Shown: positions 33,331-43,926 of the stretch, in pieces
How positions within the stretch are numbered: position 1 is the first letter of the stretch
Layout: every line of letters starts with the position of its first letter
Assembly: GCA_012845835.1 (NCBI GenBank)
Contig: JABAKD010000025.1
Location: forward strand, 10,173,779-10,237,778
Length of the DNA: 64,000 nt
From: Undaria pinnatifida
Lineage: Eukaryota; Sar; Phaeophyceae; Laminariales; Alariaceae
Reading direction: 5' to 3'
Made by a program: the position numbers and the translations under genes
The notes under the pieces: generated by a model
Database searches by the model: none
The model's input: the letters and a program-made list of their open reading frames with translations, nothing else
Told to the model about the DNA's origin: nothing

Positions 33331-34240
33331 GGCCAAACTCGCGCTTAACTGGACGGGCCCGTACAAGGTCCTGGCTGTCGGTCCCTGCTCCGCCGCCGGG
33401 ACCCCGGACGCTTCGCCGCTCGGGAGCAACCTCCTCAATTTGGATCCCCTTTCCGACCTGCCCAGTTCGGACGCTCGTCGGCGTGTGGCCATCGAGCGAT
33501 GCAAACCCTGTGCCAACCCCCACGACAGCGGGGACATGCCCAAATACCTACCGGCGGGGCTGACGCAGTACGTGCTCAACAAGTTTTCCAAGAAGTCCCC
33601 GCCGTACCACGTCACTCAAGACGACGTTTCGACTCCCCTCCAACGGCTGGAGGTGGAGCAGATCACTGGTTATCAGTCGGCACGGGGGCGAGGTGGGGTA
33701 ATCGCGGTGCTATACAAGACGCATTGGGCGGGACTCTCCGAACCTTTCTGGGAGCGGAAAATGGACCTCCACCTCTCCCGCTCATAAATCTTGCGTTATT
33801 GGGCCGGCACCCCAGACCAGCACCGCCAAACCAACCGCCTGCACCGCCAAATGAGGATCGGGGCGGCACAGCGTGAGCTCTCCCGCAACAACGGGGAACA
33901 TTTCCTAGCGCCGGGCTACGCTTGTGTTCCCCGCGCCAATTGGCTCCGTCGCTACCACGACACAGTACTTCAAAAGGGAGCCCACGTTTTGTACAAGGGA
34001 GACGGTGAGTTATGGTGGCTTGTAAAAATCAGCGCGAGCACTACCGAGGACAAGGTCTACCTGGTCCGCTTTCTGGACGACCCGGGACCGATTAAACTTC
34101 CTCTTCCTCCGGGGCGCTACACGACTTCGACGGGAGCCGTACGAGGCTCTTGGTGCTTGCAAGTTCACAGCGCCAGGGCGTTTTCTCGGGGAATCGAACG
34201 TAATTTAGACGAATGCCGAGGCGCAGCGGTGGTCAGTTGA
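33331..34240 (+). pseudogene. C-terminal chromodomain-like and Tudor-like modules
   Basis: After the integrase core a region reads VEQITGYQSARGRGGVIAVL, THWAGLSEPFWERKMDL and, past a TAA at 33785, ILRYWAGTP. The spacing of aromatic, acidic and helix blocks is that of a chromodomain, though divergent. About 50 codons later comes HVLYKGDGELWWLVKIS, then VYLVRFLDDPGPIKLPL, with the small beta-barrel pattern of Tudor/Agenet-type domains. Both modules are also in the relic at 9150-9660. In chromoviruses such readers direct integration to marked chromatin. The second module is my inference from pattern. Confidence 0.5.
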
Positions 34241-35131
34241 CTTCCAAGCCGCCACCGCTCCTCGATAGTTCTTCAAGTTTTGGGGTTATGAGGTTTGAGT
34301 CTTTGTTTTTGGGTTGTTCGTAGTGTACTGAGGGTCTTCGTCGGGGTTTGAAGCGGTTTTTTCCATTGTTATTTTCTTCCTGTTCTGCCGAACCCCCTGC
34401 TCAATGCCGGGCCAGGGTTTGGGTAAAACGCTATCTAAGGCGCAGGGCTGTCGCTTTTTCGTCATTGTTCAATTTCGCCTTGCCGACACCCTCCTCAGCC
34501 CAGAGCCGGGGGGCGACCGGGGTACCCTGTTCGCGCGAAACATGGTACAGGGCTATGTACGGGTCTGTGTGTCGTCTTTTATCTTTTGCGTGTTGTATTT
34601 GTTCTACGTTGTTGTTAGCGACTACACTTTTCTATCCCTAGCGGGGCTGTAGGTGTTGCCACCTTCCATCCCGGGTATTTGTCGTTTCCTCGTTTAACCC
34701 CCTGCCATGCCGATGGCCCGCGGGAGGTTTCTCGCATAATTTCTTCCTTGTGTTAGCGCCTGTGTTCCCCTCCATATCGACGAGGGCTCGCCTCGCCATA
34801 GCACCTTTTCTGTGGTTGGTTTGCCGTAGAGCCTTTCCTGCCCCCCGCCGCCACACCGACAGCATGCGGCAGATTCTAGAGCCTTTTCTGCCCCCACCGC
34901 CACAACGGTGGCACGCGGCAGGTTGTTGATGGGTGACTTTTGCCTTGTTGTAGGGTCTGCGTTTCATTCAACTGCTCTTCTTTGTGTGTTCTTGGTTCCA
35001 TGGCCAGACCGTTAGAGGTGTGGGAGTGGGTTTTGAGAAGCCGCATCTTCGACCCATGGTCTAGTTCGTAGAACCGGAGTATCCCCGGATCTCCCATATT
35101 TCTGCATACTCGACTCATCAGGGTTGGCTAG
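34241..35131 (+). other. 3' untranslated region of the NADAR element
   Basis: Sequence shared with the deletion derivative at 36390-37126 and, for the last 330 bp, with the small minus-strand element (59657-60000). It includes two copies of a GCCTTTCCTGCCCCC-type block at 34835 and 34893. The segment ends CAGGGTTGGCTAG immediately before the 3' LTR, which is the position of the polypurine tract. Short open frames conserved between copies (34348-34641) have no recognisable domain. Confidence 0.6.
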
Positions 35132-35330
35132 TGTTAAGGCACGGCCTCGAAAGGCCTGTAATTGTCCGAGTTTGAGATCGTTTGGATGGGTTTCGTATGA
35201 TAAGGTTGGCGTTTTATATTCGGGAATGTTAGGAAATAGATCGGAGGCAAAGAAAGTGAGTACTCTCCGAGGACCTGCTCAATTGGCAAACCTGCAGGGG
35301 GCACTCTGTGTCCCCACCTGTAACCTCACA
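35132..35330 (+). repeat. 3' LTR, internally deleted
   Basis: Starts TGTTAAGGCACGG and ends TCACA. Relative to the 5' LTR it lacks about 75 bp between CGGAGGCA and AAGAAAGTGAG. TCAT follows, matching the duplication at the left end. Confidence 0.85.
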
Positions 35331-35614
35331 TCATGCTCACAACTCGTCGGCTCACTAGCCGTGCTCACAACTCGTTGACTTTCCATGATGAGTGGTGTAC
35401 TTCCAATTGATCGACTCTTCATATGACCTGACTCAGTAACCTGGTGCAAATAGCCAGTGTAATTAACAGGTGTAGAAATTTCTTCCCCATGCTGGGATAA
35501 CCGTTCAATTTTTGCATGATGACATGACTCTGTAAGATAAATGGTATCATATGAAGATTAATATTTAGTACGACCAACTACTGTTGTAAACAAAATAATT
35601 CGTACTAGAATTAA

Positions 35615-35834
35615 TGTTAAGATACGGCCTCGAAAGGCCAATAATTTTTCGAATTAGAGATCATTTGGAGGGGTTTCGTATCACGTGCCTCCGATCTCAG
35701 AAGCTATCCGGGACTCTGGCCGAATCGAATAAAGCAACGTCTCTACGAAGGAAAAAAAAGTATGTACTCTCGGAGGACCTGCTCAATTGGCAGACCTACA
35801 GGGGGCACTCTGTGTCCCCATCCATAACCTCACA
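35615..35834 (+). repeat. 5' LTR of the deletion derivative
   Basis: TGTTAAGATACGG start and TCACA end. It lacks the GATAAGGTTGGCG segment and the left arm of the GGAGGCA hairpin. Confidence 0.8.
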
Positions 35835-37126
35835 AATGGCGTCGTCGGCAGGGCGTCGTCTAAAGCTTGACTTTGCTATTGTGGCAGCGTTCCTACAAAT
35901 CTCTCCGATGTTTTCATTCGTAGCGATTTTTCTTTCGCTTTCCATCGAGCCTACAACCCCTGTTCCTTCTCGGGTGGCTTCTCAGTAGAGGGAGCGCCCT
36001 TCCTCCTACAACGGCGACGACAACAGCAGTGAGATGGCAGGGGCCCCTCCTGTTGGTCGCCCGGCACGTACCACACGGACGACACCTTCCAACTACGTGC
36101 GGACGACACTGCTCTTCGGAGCACACTCCTCGTCCCGGCTTTTGGTCCCTCCTGGTGGCCGCTGGGCACGCACCACACAGACGACACCTTCCGAGTACGT
36201 GCGGACGACACCGCTCTTCGAAGCACACTCTTAGTCCCGGCTTTTGGTCGCATCAGTTCCCCGCCAGCTGGTAATATAAGCCACACCGCAGCGGACCTGC
36301 CCAAGCCCCACCCATCAGACTTGTTTGCCCGCGCTCTGCCAGCATGTTGCACAGCACATCTCCCCGAGTTGCTAACACTAATAAGTTTTGGGGCGGTTTT
36401 TCCATTATTCTTTTCTTCCTGTTCTGCCGAACCCCCTGCTCAGTACCGGGTAAGGGTTCGAGTAAAACGCCGCTATCTGAGGCGCAGGGTTGTCGCTTTT
36501 TCGTCATTCTTCAATTTCGCCCTGCCGACGCCCTCCTCAGCCCAGAGCCGGGGGGCGACCAGGGTACCCTGTTCGCGCGTAACATGGTACAGGGCTATGT
36601 ACGGGTCTGTGTGTCATATTTTATCTTTTGCGTTTTGTATTTGTTCTACTATGTTGTTCTCGACTAAGACCTCCTCCCCATAGCGGGGCTGTAGGTGTTG
36701 CCACCTTCCATCCCGGGTATTTGTCGTTTCCTCGTTTAACCCCGCGCCATGCCGATTGCCCGCGGGAGGTTTCTCGCATGACTTCTCCCTTGTGTTAGGG
36801 CCTGTGTTCCCCTCCATATAGACGAGGGCTCGCCTTGCCATAGCACCTTTCCTGTGATTGGTTTGCCGTAGAGCCTTTCCTGCCCCCCCCGCCGCCACAC
36901 CGGCGGCACGCGGCAAGTTGCCGATGGTTGACGATTGCCTTGTTGTAGGGTCTTCAATTCTTTCAACTGCTTTTCTTCGTATGTTCCTGGTTCAATGGCC
37001 AGACCGTTAGAGGTGTGGGAGTGGGTTTTGAGAAGCCGCATCTTCGACTCATGGTCTAGTTCGTAGAACCGGAGTTTCCCCGAATCTCCCATATCTCTGC
37101 ATGTGCGACTCATCAGGGTTGGCTAG

Positions 37127-37394
37127 TGTGGAGATACGGTCTCGAAAGGCCAGTAATTATTTGAATTTGAGATCGTTTGGATGGGTTTCGTATGACAAGG
37201 TTGGCGTTTTATATTCGGGAAAGTTATGAAATAGATCGGAAGCACGTGCCTCCGATCCCAGAAGCTATCCGGGGTTCTGGTGGAATGGAATAAAGCAACG
37301 TCTCCACGAAGGAAAATTAAGTGAGTATTCTCCGAGGATCTGCTCAATTGGCAGACCTGCAGGGGGCACTCTTTGTCCCCATCTGTAGCTTACA
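37127..37394 (+). repeat. 3' LTR of the deletion derivative
   Basis: TGTGGAGATACGG start and TTACA end, full length relative to the family. It is preceded by CAGGGTTGGCTAG. Confidence 0.8.
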
Positions 37395-37871
37395 TTAAAC
37401 CGAAATAATGAGAGAGCGGAAATATGGTCATATATAAAAACGTAACTTGTTTCCACGCGTACATGATATCTGTATCTGAAATGTTAGGGTGACAGTGTAT
37501 CTAATTGGGACTGTGGGATCGCGTCTCACAGAAACGTTTTGTTTTTTAGGGTGGGACGTTTACGTGATATCTATTACACCACTTTGTACATCACTACTAC
37601 TGTCTTCATACTCCAGAATCTGATGTACACCAAAACCCGCCATTGTAGTGCAAAAAACAAAATAATGAGACCACCCCCAGGTAGAGAAAACATACCTACG
37701 CACTTAACCACAAGTAAGTACTAACCACCCTGACCAAGCCACCCATCCGCAAACCATCCACCTTACATATGATAGAGCAGTATAGTGGAAACTACAGGAA
37801 TAAATTTATAAAAGATATAGACTATGATGTTAGGTCTAGTTCAAAATTCCCCACCTACACCAACACCGATC
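37395..37871. other. gene-free stretch with a B-box-like remnant
   Basis: Near 37485-37545 a block (GTGACAGTGTATC, then ACTGTGGGATCGCGTCTCACAG) matches one at 38625-38665 (GTGCCAGCGTATC, then CCGTGGGTTCGTGTCCCACAG). Both look like the 3' half of a tRNA, possibly from a second SINE type. No gene is seen. Confidence 0.4.
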
Positions 37872-38175
37872 ATTATATTATATAAAATTAAAATACACTC
37901 CAGCTGTGAGTTCAAAGAATTTGTCGAAACGCATCTTTGCAAGCTGTGTGTGATACTCCGATCGCGCGCATTACGAGTTGTGTGTCCTCACTAAGGATAT
38001 AGGTCGGCGACTCCCCTTACAACTACAGTGTAGCTATCAGGGTCAACAGCGTGATTTTAGTCAGTCTGTGCGCGGAAACCATAAAACCCGTTTATGAAGG
38101 GGACAAATTCTGACAGCTGTGTGTGGAGAGAACTATATCCGTTTATCAAGTGAATCCTCTAAGTTAAATAGCCGG
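37872..38175 (+). repeat. foldback-family terminal repeat
   Basis: Same block order as 783-1090, with few differences from the copy at 38752. It leads into a G-tract segment at 38176-38415. Confidence 0.75.
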
Positions 38176-38415
38176 TGAGGGGAGGGCAGAGTTTTGAAGG
38201 ACGTGGGGGCCTGGTTTTGATCAAAAGCGAGCGGGGTTGGAGGGGGGAGGGAGGGGGGGGGACTGGGGGGGGGGGGGGCGGACGGGCGGGCAATTTGTGC
38301 GTGGAAGCTATAAATCCTTCAAGGGGATAAATATGACGGTTTTGGGAAAAAAAAAAAAATGCACCAGTTTATCATAGCGGGGGGGGGGGGGGGGGGGGTG
38401 TTGGGGCGGGGGTGG
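38176..38415 (+). repeat. G-tract arm
   Basis: Runs of up to about 18 G are separated by short A/T interruptions and a TATAAATCCTTCAAGGGG block. It is the inner arm that follows the terminus at 37872. Confidence 0.65.
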
Positions 38416-38462
38416 GGCGGGTGGGGCAGCTCATATTGTCTAGCGGAGAAGAACAATATTTT

Positions 38463-38612
38463 TAACAAAATAATCGGACCCCTCCCAAAATTAAGAAAAA
38501 ACTTACCTACATCGTATATTACAAGTACTCATACCAACAAGCAGATCGAAAAAATGAGCATTGACCCGAAATTCGTCGAACTCACAGCTGACGTTCTGAA
38601 AATGTTTTTTAT
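38463..38612 (-). repeat. variant foldback terminus
   Basis: Contains ACCCGAAATTCGTCGAACTC and CAGCTGACG, an inverted relative of the CAGCTGTGAGATCGAAGA...GTCGAAACTC end. Another copy of this variant is at 43927-44075. Confidence 0.5.
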
Positions 38613-39419
38613 AGAATGTTAAGAGTGCCAGCGTATCAATTTGGAACCGTGGGTTCGTGTCCCACAGGGATTTTTTATTTTTTTTTTGCGGGGGAAGGAG
38701 TCGACTTTTATTCTCGAATACACTATTAATATAAACATATATTATACTCCGTAAAAAAAAAATACACTCCAGCTGTGAGATCGAAGATGTCGTCGAAACT
38801 CATCTTTGCAAGCTGTGTGTGATACTCCGATCGCGCGTATTACGAGTTGTGTGTCCTCATTAAGGATATAGGTCGGCGACTCCCCTTACAACAACAGTGT
38901 AGCTATCAGGGTCAACAGGGTGATTTTAGTCAGTCTGTGCGCGGAAACTATAAAACCCGTTTATGAAGGGGACAAAATCTGACAGCTGTGGAGGGAAATG
39001 TATCCGTTTATCAAGTGAATCCTGTAAGTCGAATAACCGGTAAGGGGGGGGGCGGAGTTTTGAAGGACGTGGGGGCCTGGTTTTGATCAAAAGCGAGCGG
39101 AGTCGGAGGGGGGGGGGGAGGTGGGGCGGGGGGCGGCCGGGCGGGCAATTTGTGCATGTAAGCTGTAAGTCCTTTCAAGGGGATAAATATGACGGTTTTG
39201 AAAATATATATATATATATCTGGTAAGATAACTAGTAATGCTCTGTATTCGTACTCTTTCCGCCGAGAAAAAACGAAATAATCCACCTAATCCATACATG
39301 TGGTAAAGCAGTATTATAGTGGAAGCTACAGCAGTGATGATTTTTGTTTTTTTTCTTCCAAAACCGTCAGATTTATCCCCTCGAAAGGATTTATAGGTTA
39401 CATGCACAAATTGCCTGCC

Positions 39420-39788
39420 CTTCCGCCCCCCTCCCCCTCCCCCCCCCCCCCCCCTCCCCCCCCCCCCCCCCTTCCCCCCCCCCCCCCTCCCCCCCCCCCC
39501 CCCCCTTCCCCCCCCCCCCCTCCCCCCCCCCCCCCCCCCCTCCCGCCCCCCCCCCTCTCCCCCCCCCCCCCCCCCCCCTCCCGCCCCCCCCCCCCCTCCC
39601 CCCCTCCCCCCCCCCCCCCCCCCCCCTCCCCCCCCCTCCTCCCCCCCCCCTCCCCCCCCCTCCCCCCCCCCCTCCCCCCCCCCTCCCCCCCCCCTCCCCC
39701 CCCCCCCCCCCCCCCCCTCCCCCCCCCCCCCCCCCCCCCCTCCCCCCCCCCCCCCCCCCCCCCCCCCTCCCCCCCCTCCCCCCCCCCC
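39420..39788. repeat. C-homopolymer tract
   Basis: Almost pure C with isolated T or G every 5-25 bases. Open frames here (poly-Pro or poly-Gly) are artefacts. Such a tract could form G-quadruplex or i-motif structures and explains the gap that follows. Confidence 0.95.
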
Positions 39789-40288
39789 NNNNNNNNNNNN
39801 NNNNNNNNNNNNNNNNNNNNNNNNNNNNNNNNNNNNNNNNNNNNNNNNNNNNNNNNNNNNNNNNNNNNNNNNNNNNNNNNNNNNNNNNNNNNNNNNNNNN
39901 NNNNNNNNNNNNNNNNNNNNNNNNNNNNNNNNNNNNNNNNNNNNNNNNNNNNNNNNNNNNNNNNNNNNNNNNNNNNNNNNNNNNNNNNNNNNNNNNNNNN
40001 NNNNNNNNNNNNNNNNNNNNNNNNNNNNNNNNNNNNNNNNNNNNNNNNNNNNNNNNNNNNNNNNNNNNNNNNNNNNNNNNNNNNNNNNNNNNNNNNNNNN
40101 NNNNNNNNNNNNNNNNNNNNNNNNNNNNNNNNNNNNNNNNNNNNNNNNNNNNNNNNNNNNNNNNNNNNNNNNNNNNNNNNNNNNNNNNNNNNNNNNNNNN
40201 NNNNNNNNNNNNNNNNNNNNNNNNNNNNNNNNNNNNNNNNNNNNNNNNNNNNNNNNNNNNNNNNNNNNNNNNNNNNNNNNNNNNNNNN
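39789..40288. other. assembly gap (500 N)
   Basis: Exactly 500 N, a conventional placeholder length. The true size is unknown. Confidence 0.99.
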
Positions 40289-40696
40289 CCCTCACCGGAT
40301 ATTTGATTTACAGGATTCACTCGATAAAAGGGTACATTTCCATCCACAGCTGTCAGATTTTGTTCCCCTCAGAAACGGGTTTAATAGTTTCCGCGCACAG
40401 ACTGACTAAAATCACCCTGTTGACCCTGATAGCTACACTGTAGTCGTAAGGGGAGTCGCCGACCTATAGACTATCCTTAATGAGGACACACAACCCGTAA
40501 TATACGCGATCGGAGTATCACACACAGCTTGCAAAGATGAGTTTCGACGAAATCTTCGATCTCACAGCTGGAGTGTATTTTCATTTTTTATAATAAAATA
40601 GATATAATATTAGTTCTTCGCAGCTCAGAATTCCCGACGTACATACAGCAGTAAGAATGTCAACACCAACCATTAGTCTATAGATACTATAGATAG

Positions 40697-41003
40697 TCTC
40701 GCCCCGGTGGCGTATCAGGTTATCCTCGAGCCTGGTATAGGTCAGTTTCGTGAGTCCGAGCCCGACGAGTGCATGCTCGTATAGATTCTTTGGGACATTT
40801 TCTTGTGGAAAAATTAACTTGCGGAAAGCGCGAGAGCGTGAGTTAGCAACACTCGATGAACAATTGACGAGCAGTGGGATTGCTGAACCCTATGCGCGAT
40901 AAAAATTGAAGGCAAGAACTGGGGAGGAGAAGGGATGACACCTGTGACCATGGCTTATCCAGAAGCTGGCAAGTGAAAGTGTGCAAGGAAAAAAAAAAAA
41001 AAG
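40697..41003 (+). mobile_element. tRNA-derived SINE with poly(A) tail, full-length copy
   Basis: The head GCCCCGGTGGCGTATCAGG carries an A box, and GAGTCCGAGCCC forms a B box 33 bp on. The body includes TTGCGGAAAGCGCGAGAGC, GAGCAGTGGGATTGCTG and CCAGAAGCTGGCAAGTG, and ends in about 14 A at 40989-41002. The body recurs 5'-truncated at 62672-62868 (with its own A-tail) and inverted at 44154-44375. The tRNA-like head plus body plus A-tail, in several copies, defines a SINE. It needs LINE machinery, and a LINE lies immediately downstream. Confidence 0.75.
40708..40763 (+). promoter_or_regulatory. RNA polymerase III A and B boxes of the SINE
   Basis: TGGCGTATCAGG (40708-40719) fits the A-box consensus at nearly every position. 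GAGTCCGAGCCC (40752-40763) is a weaker B box. Confidence 0.5.
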
Positions 41004-41030
41004 ATAGTGGAGAAAAAACAAAACATATAG

Positions 41031-42786
41031 TCTGGTCTATGGTGGGTAACGGGCGAAGTCCCCCAGCAATGGAAAGATGCTATCATCAAGACCCTTCACA
41101 AAAAAAAGGATCGAACTGATTGCAACAATTACAGAGGGATCTCGCTTGTTGCCCACGCAGGCAAAATATTGTTGAAAATCGTTGCGTCCCGCCTTAGCAA
41201 CTACTGCGAGGCCGAGGAAATACTTCCTGAAGAACAGTGCGGCTTCCGTCCCGCACGGTCGACGGTCGACATGCTGTTTGTCGTGCGCCGGTTGCAAGAG
41301 CTCGGACGACAGAGGAAAATCCCCCTGTACATGTGCTTCATCGATCTGCAGAAAGCGTACGACTCTGTCGACCGGGAACTGTTGTGGGAGGTACTCACAC
41401 GCCTTGGCGTACCAACCAAGATGCTCACAGTTATCCGCAACTTCCACGAAGGCATGCGGGCTCGCGTGCGTGCGGATGACGGCGAGCACTCGGATTGGTT
41501 TAATGTCACCCAGGGGCTGCGGCAAGGCTGCGTGCTATCACCGTTACTGTTCAACGTGTTCTTCGCTGCTGCGATACACGTCGTGCTGGTGCGCTTCAGC
41601 AAAGACGAAAGCATCGTAAGGGATTTGGTTCACCTCGAAGAGGGCAGTGTAGTCGGAAAAGAGGAACCGTTGGCATGCGTGCAAAGGGCTGTGTGGGGCA
41701 TGTTGTACGCAGATGACGCAGGAATTGTTTCGAAGTCGGCGGAAGGCCTTGCTAAAATGATGACAGTCATCGTGACTGTCTTCGAAGCAGCAGGCCTCAC
41801 GGTATCGGAAAAGAAGACAGAGACGATGCTGCTACGAACACCGGACCAGACATCCCTCGCCCCACCGCTCGCGATCGAAGCATCAGGCCAGAGGTATAAA
41901 CAGACGACCCAGTTTTTATACCTAGGCGGCATTATCCACGAAAGCGCTGACCTCTCGCTCGAAATCGAACGACGGATCCGTCTCATGCGGGCATGCCTCA
42001 AACGGTTTGGCCCGGAATTGTATGATAGGACGACCGCCCCGCTTAGTCTGAAAGTCCGCATGCTGAAGGCCGAGGTCATTGAGACCCTGCTGTACGGGTG
42101 TGTGACGTGGACCCTCAATGCGGACCACTTTGCCAAGCTCCGATCAGCCCACCACGAAGTCCTTTTGCGTGTCATTGGCTTCCAGCGCCGATTACGCACC
42201 GACCACACCACCCTCTCGTACGCGAAGGCCCTCAGGATGACACGATGCGAGAGCATCGAAACGACCATCCGTAAACGGCGGCTCTTCTTTGCCGGGGCCC
42301 TGGTGCGACAACACAAGGGGCGACTGCCCCCGTCGGTTGATGTTCGGGACGATCGCTGGTGGGGAGAACCCGAAACCAGGCGGACAACTCAAGACTTGGC
42401 CTAGAGCCATAGCTGAGGACCTTAGGGTGTTCAAATCCAACGAGGGATCAACGGAACACTCCCCCTTAGTTTTTGGAGTTGGGACCGCGCTGTGGCCCAC
42501 TGCAGCAAAAAAGGTGGGCAAGTGGTACCGGGGGGTCCTCGAAGCAGCTGAACGGTTCATGGGCAGGTGGTACGAGGATGAGGCAAAGCTGAGCAGACAG
42601 CGCCGCGCATCCGCCGTGGGTGGTGTCGAAGGGAACGGGGGGAGGGGGGGCAGCAGGAGGGGTAGAAGGAACACCGCACAAGGGTATGGGGGCAGGGGGG
42701 GGGACAGGAGGAGTAGAAGGGAAACCGCGGTAGATGAAAGTAGGAAGGAGACCGCAGACAGGGTAGCAAGGTACCAGGCCGACTAG
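41031..42786 (+). pseudogene. 5'-truncated LINE reverse transcriptase
   Basis: One frame runs from 41031 (just after an in-frame TAG) with [20 protein letters not shown] and [16 protein letters not shown]. It continues through RT blocks [29 protein letters not shown] (catalytic Asp at 41342), [17 protein letters not shown], and [10 protein letters not shown] (Y-A-D-D at 41706-41717), then YLGGIIHES and a thumb with [10 protein letters not shown]. All three catalytic Asp are intact. A frameshift near 42320-42345 moves the C-terminus to another frame that ends at 42786 (TAG). The endonuclease and ORF1 are missing, so this is a 5'-truncated non-LTR element; truncation is normal for target-primed insertion. 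Confidence 0.9.
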
Positions 42787-43372
42787 TAGGTGGAACCTTT
42801 CTATCTATGCCACTCGTACCGCCAACTGCTGCGGCTGCTCGGAATGTGATGTCTTGGTACTTTGATTTTTCCGTGAATTTTTTTTTTTTTCTTTCTTTTA
42901 TTTATTTATTTATTTATTTTTCCCCTTCCCATCCTTATGAAGGGAGTCTTGCATGGTGGGTAGGTGACGAGCCTGTTTTATTTGGCCCTCCCAGTCTTCC
43001 TTCTTTTACTTGTTTCTTTTTTCCGGGGTGTTTTTTTCCCTTTCTTTCCCCCTTGCATGTCCATTTTGGCTCATGCTCGGGCATTGGTATGTTTCTATCT
43101 CCCGAGCTTTGGCTCCCCTTTTTATTTATTTATTTATTTATTTATTTTGTCTTGGTTTCTTTCGTTGTTTCTTTCTTTTACAAGGTATTTTGGTTTAATG
43201 AGAAGAACACAAAGGGGGGAGGGGGGGAAACAGGAGGAGTAGAAGGAAAGCCGTCCAAGGGAATGGGGGCAGGGGGGGCAACAGGAGGAATAGAAGGGAG
43301 ACCGCGGTGGACGAAGGCAGGAAGGAGATGGCAGACAGGGTAGCAAGGTACCAGGCCGATTAGTAGGTACAT
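42618..43372 (+). repeat. direct duplication in the LINE 3' tail
   Basis: A block with GGGGGCAGGGGGGG, AGGAGTAGAAGGGA and AGGGTAGCAAGGTACCAGGC at 42618-42790 reappears at 43212-43372. A second shared block (TGTTTTTTTCCC, GCATGTCCATTTTGGCTC and CGAGCTTTGGCTC) follows each copy, at about 43025-43110 and 43400-43530. The unit is therefore about 500-600 bp and includes the last codons of the LINE ORF. Confidence 0.7.
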
Positions 43373-43662
43373 AGCACTTTTCGTCTTTTTCTGGGGTATT
43401 TTTTTCCCCTTTGTTCCCTCCTTGCGTGTCCAGGTTTTTGGCTCGTGTTCGGATTATCTTATTTTGGTTTTACTTTACTTTATTTTGTTTTATTTTATTA
43501 TGTTTCTTTTCCGAGCTTTGGCTCTCCTTTCCGGTTGGGTTGTTTCTTCGATTTCCCCTTCATTTTGTTTGTTTCATTTTTTGTTTTATTTTTATCTTTG
43601 TTTTTATTTGTTTTTCTTATTTTTATTTTGTTTTTGTTTTTGTTTTTGTTTTTGTTTTTGTT
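42898..43662 (+). repeat. simple repeats in the LINE tail
   Basis: TTTA runs at about 42898-42921 and 43117-43148, and a TTTTG run at about 43627-43662. LINE tails often end in such short repeats. Confidence 0.8.
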
Positions 43663-43926
43663 TATTTCGTATTTCTCTCTTCCAATGTATTTCTGTTGCT
43701 GACGTATGTATGTTGTGCCTGTCGTACCCAGTACTAGGGCATGACATTGCGTTGTCGAATGCATTACGATGCATTATCTCTGTGTCGTAGCTTGTGACCA
43801 CAGAGCTGATCTTTCTAGGGTGAAGAATCAGTACGGACACTGGGTGTGCTGGATGTCGACGAGTAGAAGAACGGTTTAATGTGAAGAACACACACACACA
43901 TTATAAAATTTGTTAAATGTAGTCTA

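Larger units (their letters stand above)
20956..35330 (+). mobile_element. full-length NADAR-bearing Ty3/gypsy retrotransposon (inactive)
   Basis: A 14.4-kb element with a 5' LTR (20956-21224), a PBS, a 2.4-kb repeat-rich leader, gag, pol, a 3' untranslated region and a 3' LTR (35132-35330). The 4-bp target duplication is TCAT at 20952-20955 and 35331-35334. Pol order is linker, NADAR domain, protease, RT, RNase H, integrase, chromodomain-like and Tudor-like modules. This RT-before-integrase order defines Ty3/gypsy. Inactivation is clear: in-frame stops at 24917, 25641, 27423, 27636, 29987, 30767, 31538, 32289 and 33785, several frameshifts, a MITE in the protease, two RT catalytic Asp losses and a deletion at the second integrase Asp. 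The LTRs carry different internal deletions. Confidence 0.9.
35615..37394 (+). mobile_element. deletion derivative of the NADAR-family LTR element
   Basis: LTRs lie at 35615-35834 and 37127-37394, with a TTAA duplication at 35611-35614 and 37395-37398 and a PBS at 35837. The 1.3-kb interior has no gag or pol. It has a short unique segment, two tandem units of about 117 bp with ACGTGCGGACGACAC, and then the same 3' untranslated region as the full element. It needs proteins in trans. The 5' LTR lacks an internal piece that the 3' LTR retains, so the insertion is not young. Confidence 0.85.
38752..40598. mobile_element. foldback element with G/C-homopolymer arms
   Basis: The left end (38752-39045) and the inverted right end (40289-40598) match for about 290 bp, with a few percent of differences by eye. 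The left arm continues into G-runs; the right arm, on the plus strand, is a C-rich block of more than 350 bases (39420-39788) before the assembly gap. Long inverted ends with low-complexity inner arms and no transposase are typical of foldback-type elements. Target duplications could not be fixed because of the A/T-rich edges. Confidence 0.7.

Noticed and set aside
39087-40409. Poly-Pro/poly-Gly open frames of 320-400 codons
   Set aside because: They are products of the C-tract and run through the 500-N gap.
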